From the NCBI GenBank assembly GCA_965204565.1, contig CBDBEU010000005.1, positions 992,001 through 1,056,000 on the forward strand: 64,000 nt of DNA, read 5' to 3'. Under the pieces are notes generated by a model that was not told where the DNA came from, did no database searches, and saw nothing but the letters and a program-made list of their open reading frames with translations. Made by a program: the position numbers and the translations under genes. Each line of letters begins with the position of its first letter. Position 1 is the stretch's first letter. This DNA comes from CBDBEU01 sp965204565 (GTDB taxonomy: Bacteria; Pseudomonadota; Alphaproteobacteria; Rhizobiales; TMED25). Below, one piece after another: positions 45,858 through 54,751 of this stretch.

Positions 45858-46773
45858 AAAACATGTCGCGGTTCTACTCGGCGGCTGGTCGGCCGAACGC
45901 GAGGTTTCGCTCGCATCGGGCGAGGCTTGCGCCGGGGCGTTAGAGGATGCCGGATACCGGGTCAGCAAACTGGACCCGACACGGCGCGTGGCCGATGAAC
46001 TCATCAGACTTGCTCCTGATGTGGTGTTCAACGCACTGCATGGCACCTGGGGCGAGGATGGCTGTGTACAGGGCATTCTGGAAACACTCGAAATCCCATA
46101 CACACACTCCGGTGTGCTTGCCTCGGCGCTGGCCATGGACAAGGCTAGGGCGCGCATACAGTTCGAAAAAGCGGGCATTCCGGTGGCCGAAGGCGTCGTT
46201 GTGAGCCGCAACGAAGCGGCACGGCGCCATGTGATCCAGCCGCCCTACGTAATCAAGCCGAACCGTGGGGGGTCCAGCGTCGGCGTTCATATCGTTACCG
46301 AACAAGACGAAACCCCGCCGTCTGAACTCACTTCTGGCGACTGGTCATATGACGAGGAGGTTCTGGTCGAGGCATTTGTTGCGGGCCGTGAACTCACATG
46401 CGCGGTGATGGGAGAGGCCGCGCTTGGCATCATCGACATCGTGCCCGCGGATGGGTTTTACGACTACACGGCAAAATACGCGCCAGGGGGGTCCAGACAC
46501 ATCCTGCCGGCAAAATTTAAACCAAATATTTACCTTCATATCCAAAAGCTTGCACTGGAGGCACACAAGTCACTCGGATGCCGTGGTGTGAGCCGGGCAG
46601 ATTTCCGATTTGACGACGACCCGGGCGGGAGTGGCGCGCTGGTGTGCCTTGAGGTGAATACGCAGCCGGGAATGACGCAAACGTCGCTTGTTCCCGAACT
46701 GGCCGAGCACGAGGGCTGCTCGTTCGAAGCTCTGGTGCGCTGGATAGTAGAGGACGCGTCCTGTGGGCGCTAA
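45847..46773 (+). CDS. ddl: D-alanine--D-alanine ligase
   Basis: This 308-residue ATP-grasp ligase supplies D-Ala-D-Ala to MurF. LLGGWSAEREVSLASG (10-25), HGTWGEDGCVQGILE, YVIKPNRGGSSVGVHIV and EVNTQPGMTQTSLVPE (metal-binding end) are all present. I chose ATG 45847 because the family begins just before the GGxSxEREVS motif. It overlaps the murB end. It corresponds to the ddlB position of the cluster. Confidence 0.96.
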   Translation: MADKKHVAVLLGGWSAEREVSLASGEACAGALEDAGYRVSKLDPTRRVADELIRLAPDVVFNALHGTWGEDGCVQGILETLEIPYTHSGVLASALAMDKARARIQFEKAGIPVAEGVVVSRNEAARRHVIQPPYVIKPNRGGSSVGVHIVTEQDETPPSELTSGDWSYDEEVLVEAFVAGRELTCAVMGEAALGIIDIVPADGFYDYTAKYAPGGSRHILPAKFKPNIYLHIQKLALEAHKSLGCRGVSRADFRFDDDPGGSGALVCLEVNTQPGMTQTSLVPELAEHEGCSFEALVRWIVEDASCGR

Positions 46774-46788
46774 GCGGGGAACCGCAAA

Positions 46789-46798
46789 GGGGGGGGGG
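46789..46798 (+). repeat. G10 homopolymer at the ftsQ ribosome-binding site
   Basis: A run of ten G (46789-46798) ends two bases before ATG 46801 and forms the Shine-Dalgarno region and part of an alternative GTG start (46798). Such tracts slip easily, so spacing and start choice may vary between cells. Confidence 0.85.
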
Positions 46799-46800
46799 TG

Positions 46801-47652
46801 ATGGCCAAGCGGCGCAGGCAGCGTGCCGGAGCCGGGAGCGGTTGGCGCTTCGCGTTGCACCGACCTGCCCGCTTTTTCATGGTCGCCGCTGCCTCGATTG
46901 CGGTGCCTGCAGCCGGCTATGAGCTGACCACCGGCGCGGGGAGCGGGATTGTCTCCGACAGCCTCTCCGAAATAAAGGGTGCGACGGCAGGCCTTCTCGG
47001 TTTGACGGTGCAGGATGTCACCGTGAGCGGCCGGAAATACACCACAGTACATGAAATTCTGGACGCGATCGACGTGGGCAAGGGCGATCCGATTGCCAAT
47101 GTTGACCCGGTTGCTGCGCGCCAGCGTGTCATGGCGCTGGACTGGGTGCGCTCGGCCAGCGTCATGCGCCTTTATCCGGATACCATCCACGTCTCAATCG
47201 AAGAACACGAACCGCTGGCAATCTGGCGCAATGGTGACAAGACATCGCTGATCGATGAGCGCGGTGCTGTGGTATCTGACTTGAGCGTGCGCGCGTTTCC
47301 TCATCTGCCGATGGTGGTTGGGTCTGGTGCGTGCGAGGTCGCTGAGGCGTTCCTGTCTGAACTCGAACGCAGACCGGCGATTGCCGAGAGAGTTCATGCA
47401 TCACTGCGAATTGGCGAGCGGCGCTGGTCACTGCGCCTCGACAATGGGGTGATTGTGCATTTGCCCGAGGACGGTATCGGACGGGCGCTCGACGAGTTGG
47501 TGGGGATCAACGAGACCGAGGGGCTGATCGACCGGGATGTGGCTGTCGTCGATATGCGTCTGCCCGACCGGGTCACGGTTCTGCCGGGGCGCGAGGGCCG
47601 GAAGGATGGCGTTTCCAAAGCCGCTACCGGCGCAAGGGGAGCGAACACGTGA
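46801..47652 (+). CDS. ftsQ: cell division protein FtsQ
   Basis: This bitopic divisome protein has 283 residues. It has a very basic cytoplasmic tail (MAKRRRQRAGAG), one transmembrane helix (about 23-42, FFMVAAASIAVPAAGYEL region), a POTRA domain around LGLTVQDVTVSGRKYTTVHEI (65-85) and the FtsQ beta domain with DWVRSASVMRLYPDTIHVSIEEHEPLAIW. It links FtsL/FtsB to FtsA-dependent assembly. ATG 46801 is used, with the adjacent GTG 46798 as alternative; both are preceded by a G10 tract. The stop overlaps ftsA (GTGA). Confidence 0.93.
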   Translation: MAKRRRQRAGAGSGWRFALHRPARFFMVAAASIAVPAAGYELTTGAGSGIVSDSLSEIKGATAGLLGLTVQDVTVSGRKYTTVHEILDAIDVGKGDPIANVDPVAARQRVMALDWVRSASVMRLYPDTIHVSIEEHEPLAIWRNGDKTSLIDERGAVVSDLSVRAFPHLPMVVGSGACEVAEAFLSELERRPAIAERVHASLRIGERRWSLRLDNGVIVHLPEDGIGRALDELVGINETEGLIDRDVAVVDMRLPDRVTVLPGREGRKDGVSKAATGARGANT

Positions 47653-48962
47653 CGCTCATGACCTTCAGGGAACTGTCGGGGCTGGCTGGCAATGACCAGC
47701 AGGGGCGGGGCGCGGTATTCGCAGCGCTTGATATAGGCACACAGAAAGTCGCCTGTGCGATCGCCAGAGTGAGGCCGGCGGGGGCAGGGGCTGACCCCGC
47801 CAATGTTCGGGTGATCGGATTCGGCCATCATGAATCGTGCGGCGTTAAATCGGGCGTGATTGTTGATCTTGCTGCGGCGGAAAAATCGATCCGTGGTGCG
47901 ATCGATGCGGCTGAAGCAAAGGCCGGCCTGACGGTTGACGAGGTGATCGTCAATGCCTCATGCGGGCGGATCCGCTCTGAAATCTATGAAATCGGCGTGC
48001 CGGTTGCCACCGGTCAGGTCAGCGAGGGCGATCTTGACCGTGTGCTGCATACCGCACGCGCGCAACCACGCGAAGATCAGCGTCTGACGCTGCACTCAAT
48101 GCCGCTGGGCTATGCGCTGGACGAGCATGAAGGGGTGCGTGATCCGCTTGGCATGTATGGTTCGCGGTTGAGTGTGGGCATGCATGTGGTCACCGCCGAG
48201 CCGGCACCCTTGCGCAATCTCGCCCTCGGTGTCGACAGGACACATGTTTCGATCAATCGGGTCGCTGTCTCACCGCTGGTGAGCGCGCTCGCGTCACTGA
48301 CGGCGGATGAGGCCGATGTCGGTGCGATGTGCATCGACATGGGTGCAGGGTGCGCTACACTCGCGGTGTTCGCTGATGGCTTGTTCGTCCATGCCGACGG
48401 GATTGCGCTTGGCGGGCAACATGTGACGCTTGATCTTGCCCGTGGCCTGTCGACCCCGTTGGCGGAAGCGGAGCGACTGAAAGTGCTGCATGGCAGCGTG
48501 CTCACCAACACCCATGATGATGGCGAGTTCGTCAATACCGCGCCACTTGGCGAGGCCGATGCCGGCGCGACCGTTCAGAGAGTTCAGAAAAGTCAGATCA
48601 CACGGATTGTCCGCCCGCGCGTTGAAGAGACCTTCGAGCTTTTGCGTGATCGGCTCGCGCAAAGCGGCGCTGGGAGCCTGCGCGGCCGAACTATCGTTTT
48701 GACTGGCGGTGCAAGCCAGCTCGCGGGTATTGAAGATCTCGCGGCCAATATCCTTGGTGGAGAAGTTCGGCTTGGCGCTCCGCGCGGCCTCCTGGGGGCG
48801 CCAGCGAGCGCGGCAGGACCTGGATTTTCAACGCTGGTTGGTCTGGTCAGTTACGCCCGGACACAAGAGATGGTGCCGAGATCGGCGCTGGCTGGTGCCT
48901 CGAATGATCACGAAGGCAGCTATTTCGTGCGCGTCGGCCGGTGGCTGAAGCAGGGATTTTGA
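47649..48962 (+). CDS. ftsA: cell division protein FtsA
   Basis: This actin-like protein of 437 residues tethers FtsZ filaments to the membrane. The phosphate-1 loop is AALDIGTQKVACAIARV (25-41), and the 1C domain contains VDEVIVNASCGRIRSE. CIDMGAGCATLAVF is phosphate loop 2 and IVLTGGASQLAGIEDLA the adenosine motif. The C-terminal FVRVGRWLKQGF is a typical amphipathic membrane-targeting helix. Start GTG 47649 overlaps the ftsQ stop; an ATG three codons later is the alternative. Confidence 0.96.
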   Translation: MTLMTFRELSGLAGNDQQGRGAVFAALDIGTQKVACAIARVRPAGAGADPANVRVIGFGHHESCGVKSGVIVDLAAAEKSIRGAIDAAEAKAGLTVDEVIVNASCGRIRSEIYEIGVPVATGQVSEGDLDRVLHTARAQPREDQRLTLHSMPLGYALDEHEGVRDPLGMYGSRLSVGMHVVTAEPAPLRNLALGVDRTHVSINRVAVSPLVSALASLTADEADVGAMCIDMGAGCATLAVFADGLFVHADGIALGGQHVTLDLARGLSTPLAEAERLKVLHGSVLTNTHDDGEFVNTAPLGEADAGATVQRVQKSQITRIVRPRVEETFELLRDRLAQSGAGSLRGRTIVLTGGASQLAGIEDLAANILGGEVRLGAPRGLLGAPASAAGPGFSTLVGLVSYARTQEMVPRSALAGASNDHEGSYFVRVGRWLKQGF

Positions 48963-49084
48963 ACGGCCGCCATTTGGGGCGGCTTGGTTGATGGACTTTA
49001 TGGGTATGGGTGACGGCCCGGGATTCGGATCAACGGGGAGATGCGATGAGCCCCGACACAGTTACTGAGAGGTGAGGAAGTAAA

Positions 49085-50824
49085 ATGACCATAAATCTGA
49101 AATTGCCTGAGGCCATGAACGAGCTCAAACCACGTATCACGGTGTTCGGTGTCGGTGGGGCCGGTGGAAACGCAGTCAACAATATGATCCAGGCAGGTCT
49201 GGAGGGGGTCGAGTTCGTTGTCGCCAACACCGACGCTCAAGCCTTGGCGATGTCGAGCGCTGACAGCCGTATCCAGATGGGTACCGCCGTCACCGAAGGT
49301 CTTGGCGCTGGCTCGCAGCCCCGGATCGGCGCTGCGGCGGCTGAAGAGGCGATGGCCGAGATTCTCGACCATACGACTGGCGCGCATATGGTGTTCATCA
49401 CCGCGGGAATGGGTGGTGGTACCGGCACGGGGGCGGCGCCGGTGATCGCACAACTGGCGCGCGACCAGCAGATCCTGACAATCGGTGTGGTCACCAAACC
49501 CTTCCAGTTCGAAGGCGCGCGGCGCATGGAAATTGCCGAGGCCGGCATCGCGGAACTGGCAAAACATGTCGACACGCTGATCATCATTCCCAATCAGAAT
49601 CTGTTTCGCGTTGCCAATGAGAGGACAACTTTTGCCGATGCCTTTGCGATGGCCGATCAGGTGCTCTATTCGGGTGTGGCCGGCATCACTGACCTGATGA
49701 TCAAGGAAGGTCTGATCAATCTCGACTTTGCCGATGTGCGCACCATCATGACCGGCATGGGCAAGGCGATGATGGGGACCGGCGAGGCGTGCGGCGAAAA
49801 ACGCGCAATTGAGGCGGCTGAAGCTGCCATCGCAAATCCGCTGCTTGATGATGTATCAATGATGGGCGCACGCGGCCTGCTGATTTCAATCACCGGCGGC
49901 GAGGATCTGACACTTTACGAGGTCGATGAGGCGGCGACGCGGATCCGTTCCGAAGTTGATTCCGAGGCCAACATCATACTCGGCGCTACATTCGACAATG
50001 CTCTTGAGGGTTTTATTCGCGTTTCAGTGGTGGCCACCGGAATCGAGGGGGCTGAACTCAACCTGCCGCAGCCACAGGAAGAGATGGACGATTTCACCGC
50101 GCAGGAGGCACCCCTCATCGATGAAGTGTTTGTCGCGCAGCAATATGCTTCGTTGCCGCCGCCGTTTGAAGACCCGGTTGGGGAGCTGTCTGCTCCAGCG
50201 GCTGAATTTGCCGCTCCTGCCAAGCGCAATGAATATCCTGCCGCGGAAGAAGATCCATATCGGGGCCAGCCGGCCGATAGCATGCCGGCCGATAGCATGG
50301 ATGTGACGGTGCGACGTGTTGAAGGGCGGGCAGGTCTCGGGCTTCGCACACCTTTGCCTGAAACGGAGCGGGCACCCGTGGAGGCAGAAGCAGTCGACCC
50401 CGATCGGCCGTTCATTCCGCCGCGCCCTCAAGAGACTGAGCGGCGTATGCCTCGAGTGGATGAATTCCCGACGCTGGCCCAGCGCACCATCGCAGCAGGC
50501 GGTGAAGCCCCTGCTTATCACGGCATCGAGGAGCAGAAACGAAAGACGGGATTTCTGGAACGGCTGGCCAATGTCGGGCTTGGCCGGCGCGGCGATGATT
50601 CGGAAATGGCTGATCCGGCCGAGCCGCAATTCGATGAATTGCCCGCAGCACCACAGCCGACCGCAAGTGATGGCAGCAATCATCCGTTACGGCGTGCTGA
50701 GCAGTCACGTGCACCGGTTGCGATGAATCCGGAGAATCCCGGTCGCAAACATGATTTGGCCAGGCTACCAAACGAAGACGACGAATTGGAGATTCCGGCC
50801 TTCCTGCGGCGCCATGCAAATTAG
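49085..50824 (+). CDS. ftsZ: cell division protein FtsZ
   Basis: This is the tubulin-like GTPase of the Z-ring. The 579 residues include a long disordered linker, as in Hyphomicrobiales. FGVGGAGGNAVNNM (21-34), the tubulin signature GGGTGTG (110-116) and the T7 loop NLDFADVRTIM (212-222) are intact. The core ends near residue 320, and the rest is acidic and Pro-rich. The C-terminal conserved peptide DELEIPAFLRRHAN binds FtsA and other anchors. GAGGTGAGGAAG precedes the ATG. A 15-bp tandem duplication in the linker encodes PADSM twice. A 122-bp gap after ftsA may hold a promoter. Confidence 0.97.
   Translation: MTINLKLPEAMNELKPRITVFGVGGAGGNAVNNMIQAGLEGVEFVVANTDAQALAMSSADSRIQMGTAVTEGLGAGSQPRIGAAAAEEAMAEILDHTTGAHMVFITAGMGGGTGTGAAPVIAQLARDQQILTIGVVTKPFQFEGARRMEIAEAGIAELAKHVDTLIIIPNQNLFRVANERTTFADAFAMADQVLYSGVAGITDLMIKEGLINLDFADVRTIMTGMGKAMMGTGEACGEKRAIEAAEAAIANPLLDDVSMMGARGLLISITGGEDLTLYEVDEAATRIRSEVDSEANIILGATFDNALEGFIRVSVVATGIEGAELNLPQPQEEMDDFTAQEAPLIDEVFVAQQYASLPPPFEDPVGELSAPAAEFAAPAKRNEYPAAEEDPYRGQPADSMPADSMDVTVRRVEGRAGLGLRTPLPETERAPVEAEAVDPDRPFIPPRPQETERRMPRVDEFPTLAQRTIAAGGEAPAYHGIEEQKRKTGFLERLANVGLGRRGDDSEMADPAEPQFDELPAAPQPTASDGSNHPLRRAEQSRAPVAMNPENPGRKHDLARLPNEDDELEIPAFLRRHAN
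50270..50299. repeat. 15-bp tandem duplication in the FtsZ linker
   Basis: CCGGCCGATAGCATG occurs twice in tandem (50270-50284, 50285-50299) and adds one in-frame PADSM repeat to the disordered linker. Confidence 0.9.
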
Positions 50825-51179
50825 AGGCGGAGTTCAGCCTGCAAATGGTGTAGGTCTTATTTTGCTGGGTTTTCTGATCGAAACTCAACGGTTTCAATCG
50901 CCTGGCAAGAAAGGACGGAGTGGCCGGACCGATATTTGTGGCGGGATGGAACTCTATGAGGCAACACACTGAGCGGTGACATGATTGGTTGACAGAGGCG
51001 GAGAGCAGGCTGGTTCACCCGGTTCACATTTACGCTTTCGCTGGCGCACAACCGTGCCGGAGATCAAGCGAGTATTATAAGGTGTTTGCCATATGCCGTC
51101 GCAACAATGTACAACTGGGCCGGGTGCCGGGTGGGGCTGGTGCCATGTGAGCACTACAAATTGCACGGTTGCAGGTGTT
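50825..51179. other. ftsZ-lpxC intergenic region
   Basis: About 355 bp without a supported gene. It is less GC-rich than the genes and probably contains the lpxC promoter, but no element can be pinned down. An open frame upstream of lpxC from 51093 has no homology. Confidence 0.5.
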
Positions 51180-52136
51180 ATGGGGAACTTTGGGGGCTGT
51201 AGACAACAGTCTACGCTTGCTCGTACCGTCACTTTGAGCGGCACGGGCGTTCATACCGGACGTCCATCGCGTGTGACCATGCGACCGGCTGAGGGGGATG
51301 CAGGCATTAGCTTCCGCCGCACAGATCTGACAAACGGCACGCGAAGCACCGTTGTGCAGGCTGAACGGCGGAATGTCGGATCGACTCGTCTGTGTACCGA
51401 GTTGCGCAATGAAGACGGCGTGTCGGTGATGACCGTCGAGCACGTGCTCGCAGCTCTTGCCGGTGCTGGTATCGACAATGCAGAAATTCACGTCAGCGGC
51501 CCGGAAATCGCGATCCTTGATGGCAGCGCCAATGAATTTCTTGCCGCGATTGACGAGGCGGGAGTGACCCGGCTCGACCGCGTGCGAGGATTTATTCGTG
51601 TGTTGCAGCCTGTGAGCTTGCAGATTGGTCATGCCTCGGCGGTGTTTCTGCCTGAAGAGAGGTCCGTGATCGAAGCGCGGATCGAATTTTCCCATCCTGC
51701 CATTGGCACTCAGCAGCGAGTCTTTGAGGCCACATCGGAAAGTTTCAGACGCGATATTGCACCTGCGCGAACATTCGGTTTTCTGGCGCATGCTCGGGAA
51801 TTGCGTGCGCACGGATTTGGACTTGGGGCTTGTTTGGATAACACCCTGGTGCTCGATGATCGTGATGTGATGAACCAGGACGGATTGCGCTTTACCGATG
51901 AGTTCGTACGCCACAAGATTCTCGATGCGTGTGGCGATCTGTTTATTGCGGGTAAGCAGATTATTGGGCGTTTCCAGAGCACATGCGGTGGGCACCAGCT
52001 CAACCATGCGGTCCTCAACAGCTTGCTCAGCCAGACGGAAGCATGGGAATTTGTAACCGCCGACGAACTCGAAACGGTCACATTCGCATCAGAGCATGAC
52101 GTTGCGGTCGCTGCCCCTGTGAATTTCCCTGCCTGA
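51180..52136 (+). CDS. lpxC: UDP-3-O-acyl-N-acetylglucosamine deacetylase LpxC
   Basis: This zinc deacetylase catalyses the committed step of lipid A synthesis. From ATG 51180 it has 318 residues, close to the usual length. TLARTVTLSGTGVHTG (12-27) starts the first domain. EHVLAALAGAGIDNAEI carries zinc ligand His88; RHKILDACGD gives His245 and Asp249, the other ligands; and GGHQLNHAVL carries the catalytic His272. A longer form from GTG 51147 or an upstream ATG 51093 is possible, but the extra residues show no homology. Confidence 0.94.
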   Translation: MGNFGGCRQQSTLARTVTLSGTGVHTGRPSRVTMRPAEGDAGISFRRTDLTNGTRSTVVQAERRNVGSTRLCTELRNEDGVSVMTVEHVLAALAGAGIDNAEIHVSGPEIAILDGSANEFLAAIDEAGVTRLDRVRGFIRVLQPVSLQIGHASAVFLPEERSVIEARIEFSHPAIGTQQRVFEATSESFRRDIAPARTFGFLAHARELRAHGFGLGACLDNTLVLDDRDVMNQDGLRFTDEFVRHKILDACGDLFIAGKQIIGRFQSTCGGHQLNHAVLNSLLSQTEAWEFVTADELETVTFASEHDVAVAAPVNFPA

Positions 52137-52212
52137 GCGCGATTGACGCGGGACCCGGTTGGTTTCATAACAGGGCGCTGGTGCTTACTGCGTCGTTAAA
52201 ACTTGGCAGATA

Positions 52213-53067
52213 GTGTCGACATTGATGCCGAATCCTGGATGTGGCGGATTACCCGCACGACTATTGGCCATCGCGTTCGCATTTGTTCTTGCTGGCTGTC
52301 AGACGGTCGGTCTGGGCGGAGAGGATGACAGCTATGTCGAGCGCTCGGTGGGCGATCTTTACAATGAGGCGGCTGATAGTCTGGAAGCCAAGCGCTACAA
52401 GAGCGCAGCGTCGCAATTTGAAGAAGTTGAACGCCAGCATCCCTATTCGCAATGGGCGCAACGATCGGTGCTGATGTCAGCCTACGCCTATTATGCGCAC
52501 GCAGAGTATGAAAGTGCGATTGCCGCAGCCGAGCGCTATATGGCGCTTCATCCGGGCTCGAATGATGCATCCTATGCCCAATATCTGGTCGCCAGTTCCT
52601 ACTATGACCAGATCGCTGACATACGCCGCGATCAGGATATAACACGGCGCGCGCTGGTTGAATTCAACAATCTTGTGCAGCGTTATCCCCGCTCCGACTA
52701 CGCGCGGGATGCAAAGCTCAAGATTGATCTTGCACGCGATCATCTGGCCGGCATGGAAATGAATATCGGGCTCTATTACCTCAAGGAAAAAGCCTTTGTC
52801 GCGGCGATAAACCGCTTCAAGGTGGTGGTGACCGATTACCAGACAACAACGCATGTTGAAGAAGCGTTGGCACGGCTGGCCGAGGCTTATATGGCACTCG
52901 GTGTAGCCAGCGAAGCACAAACGGCGGCAGCGATACTGGGGCACAATTATCCTGGCGGCCAATGGTACGAGGACACTTACGTGCTTCTCCAGAGCGGTGG
53001 ACTTGCACCGCGCGAGGATAAGTCATCTTGGATAAGCAAAGCCTGGGCACGGGTTTCTCCGATATAG
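52213..53067 (+). CDS. bamD: outer membrane assembly lipoprotein BamD
   Basis: This lipoprotein is part of the BAM complex that inserts beta-barrel proteins into the outer membrane. The N-terminus has a signal peptide with lipobox VLAGC (lipidated Cys29). The mature part is a series of TPR-like helices: YNEAADSLEAKRYKSAASQFEEVE, YAHAEYESAIAAAERYMALHPG, LVEFNNLVQRYPRSDYARDA and so on, as in BamD/YfiO (ComL). The length of 284 is normal. GTG 52213 or ATG 52225 could be the start; neither has a strong ribosome-binding site. It sits 76 bp after lpxC and 7 bp before recN. Confidence 0.93.
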   Translation: MSTLMPNPGCGGLPARLLAIAFAFVLAGCQTVGLGGEDDSYVERSVGDLYNEAADSLEAKRYKSAASQFEEVERQHPYSQWAQRSVLMSAYAYYAHAEYESAIAAAERYMALHPGSNDASYAQYLVASSYYDQIADIRRDQDITRRALVEFNNLVQRYPRSDYARDAKLKIDLARDHLAGMEMNIGLYYLKEKAFVAAINRFKVVVTDYQTTTHVEEALARLAEAYMALGVASEAQTAAAILGHNYPGGQWYEDTYVLLQSGGLAPREDKSSWISKAWARVSPI

Positions 53068-53074
53068 TGGCCTG

Positions 53075-54751
53075 ATGCTGGACGCCCTTTCGATCCGCGA
53101 CATTGTTCTTATCGATCGGCTCGATCTCGAGTTCGAAGCCGGTTTGTCCGTGTTTTCGGGCGAGACCGGTGCAGGCAAATCGATCGTGCTCGATGCACTG
53201 GCACTTGCGCTTGGGGGGCGTGGTGAAGCGGGACTGGTTCGTGAGGGCGCCAAACAGGGAAGTGTCACGGCGGCATTCAGTCAGTGGCGAACAGGCGATA
53301 TCAAGACTTTGCTTGATACCCAGGGGATCGAGGCGGCAGAAAATGAGCTGGTGCTGAGGCGGGTTCAGTATGCAGATGGCCGCACCCGCGCTTTTCTCAA
53401 TGACGAACCCGTCAGCGTTCGGTTGCTGCGCGACATTGGCCTTACGCTGGTTGAAATTCATGGACAGCATGATGAGCGCGCTTTGCTTGAACCGGCAACT
53501 CATCTCGCAGCGGTTGATTCGTTTGGCGGGCATGAGGCGCTGCTTGAAAAGCTTTCCATGTGTTGGAAGCATTGGTCGGCAGCTTCCCAGGCGGTGGACG
53601 AGCACCGGGCAATGATGGTGCGGGCGGTCGAAGACGATGGATTCTTGCGCCATGCGCATGATGAACTGACAAGATTTGCACCGCAGCCGGGCGAGGAAGA
53701 GCAGCTCGCCTCAGAGCGTACAATGATGATGGCTGGTGAGCGGGTTGCCGAGGAATTGGTGCGCAGCAACGAAAGTCTTTTCGGCGAGGCAGGTGCGGAT
53801 GCCAAATTGGTCGAGGCAGTGGCCGCACTTGAACGCGCAGACGCGCTTGTGCCAGGTGAACTGGCTGGCGGGATCGAAGCGCTGATGCGCGCCCAGGCTG
53901 AGCTTGCAGAAACAGGTAGGGCACTCAACGAGGCGCGACTTCGCGCCAGATCCGATCCAGCCCGGCTTGAAGAAGTTGAAGAGCGGCTTTTTACGCTGCG
54001 GGCCATTGCGCGCAAGCATAACGTTGCGGTCGATCAGTTGTCCGGACTTGCCGAGAGCATTGCAATCAGGCTGGCATCGCTTGAAAGCGACGAAGAGTGC
54101 CTTGCAGAGCTGAGGAGAGTGCGGGATGAGGCGCGGGATAAATATCTTGAGCGGGCGCAAAATCTTGGGACGGCGAGACGAAAGATGGCCGGCCGGTTTG
54201 ACCGGGCGGTGCTTGACGAGTTGGCGCCGCTGAAGCTTGAACACGCGCGATTTGAGACCGATTTTGAAACTTTGCCGGAGGATCAGGCAGGGCCGCGCGG
54301 CGTTGATCGGGCGCAATTCACGCTGGCGGCAAATGAAGGAACGCAGCTCGGTCCGCTGAACAAAGTGGCATCGGGCGGCGAACTCTCCCGGGTGATGCTC
54401 GCGCTCAAAGTAGTGCTGGCCGGGCGCGGTGGGGCACCGACGCTGATCTTTGACGAAATCGATTCAGGTGTCGGCGGGGCTGTTGCCGACGCAGTGGGTG
54501 AGCGCTTGCAGCGATTGGGAGTTGACCTGCAGGTGGTGGTGGTCACGCATTCACCGCAGGTCGCGGCCAGAGCCCATGACCACCTTCTGATTGAAAAATC
54601 GGGAGAGGGCATGCAGTCTCCGCGCACACTGGTGCAACGGCTCGATGAGCGCGCACGGCGCGAGGAAATAGCGCGCATGTTGGCGGGATCGACCGTAACC
54701 GAAGAAGCCCGTGCGGCAGCGGGGCGGCTGATCGGAGGAGCTGCGGGGTGA
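53075..54751 (+). CDS. recN: DNA repair protein RecN
   Basis: This is an SMC-like ATPase in recombinational repair of double-strand breaks, 558 residues. The Walker A motif GETGAGKS is at 29-36, followed by IVLDALALALGGRG. The middle (about 170-380) is helical coiled-coil sequence. KVASGGELSRVMLALK is the ABC signature, and LIFDEIDSGVGG with VVVTHSPQVAARAHDHLLIEK forms the Walker B/H-loop end. The ATG at 53075 lies 7 bp after bamD, and the stop overlaps ligA (GTGA). Confidence 0.96.
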   Translation: MLDALSIRDIVLIDRLDLEFEAGLSVFSGETGAGKSIVLDALALALGGRGEAGLVREGAKQGSVTAAFSQWRTGDIKTLLDTQGIEAAENELVLRRVQYADGRTRAFLNDEPVSVRLLRDIGLTLVEIHGQHDERALLEPATHLAAVDSFGGHEALLEKLSMCWKHWSAASQAVDEHRAMMVRAVEDDGFLRHAHDELTRFAPQPGEEEQLASERTMMMAGERVAEELVRSNESLFGEAGADAKLVEAVAALERADALVPGELAGGIEALMRAQAELAETGRALNEARLRARSDPARLEEVEERLFTLRAIARKHNVAVDQLSGLAESIAIRLASLESDEECLAELRRVRDEARDKYLERAQNLGTARRKMAGRFDRAVLDELAPLKLEHARFETDFETLPEDQAGPRGVDRAQFTLAANEGTQLGPLNKVASGGELSRVMLALKVVLAGRGGAPTLIFDEIDSGVGGAVADAVGERLQRLGVDLQVVVVTHSPQVAARAHDHLLIEKSGEGMQSPRTLVQRLDERARREEIARMLAGSTVTEEARAAAGRLIGGAAG

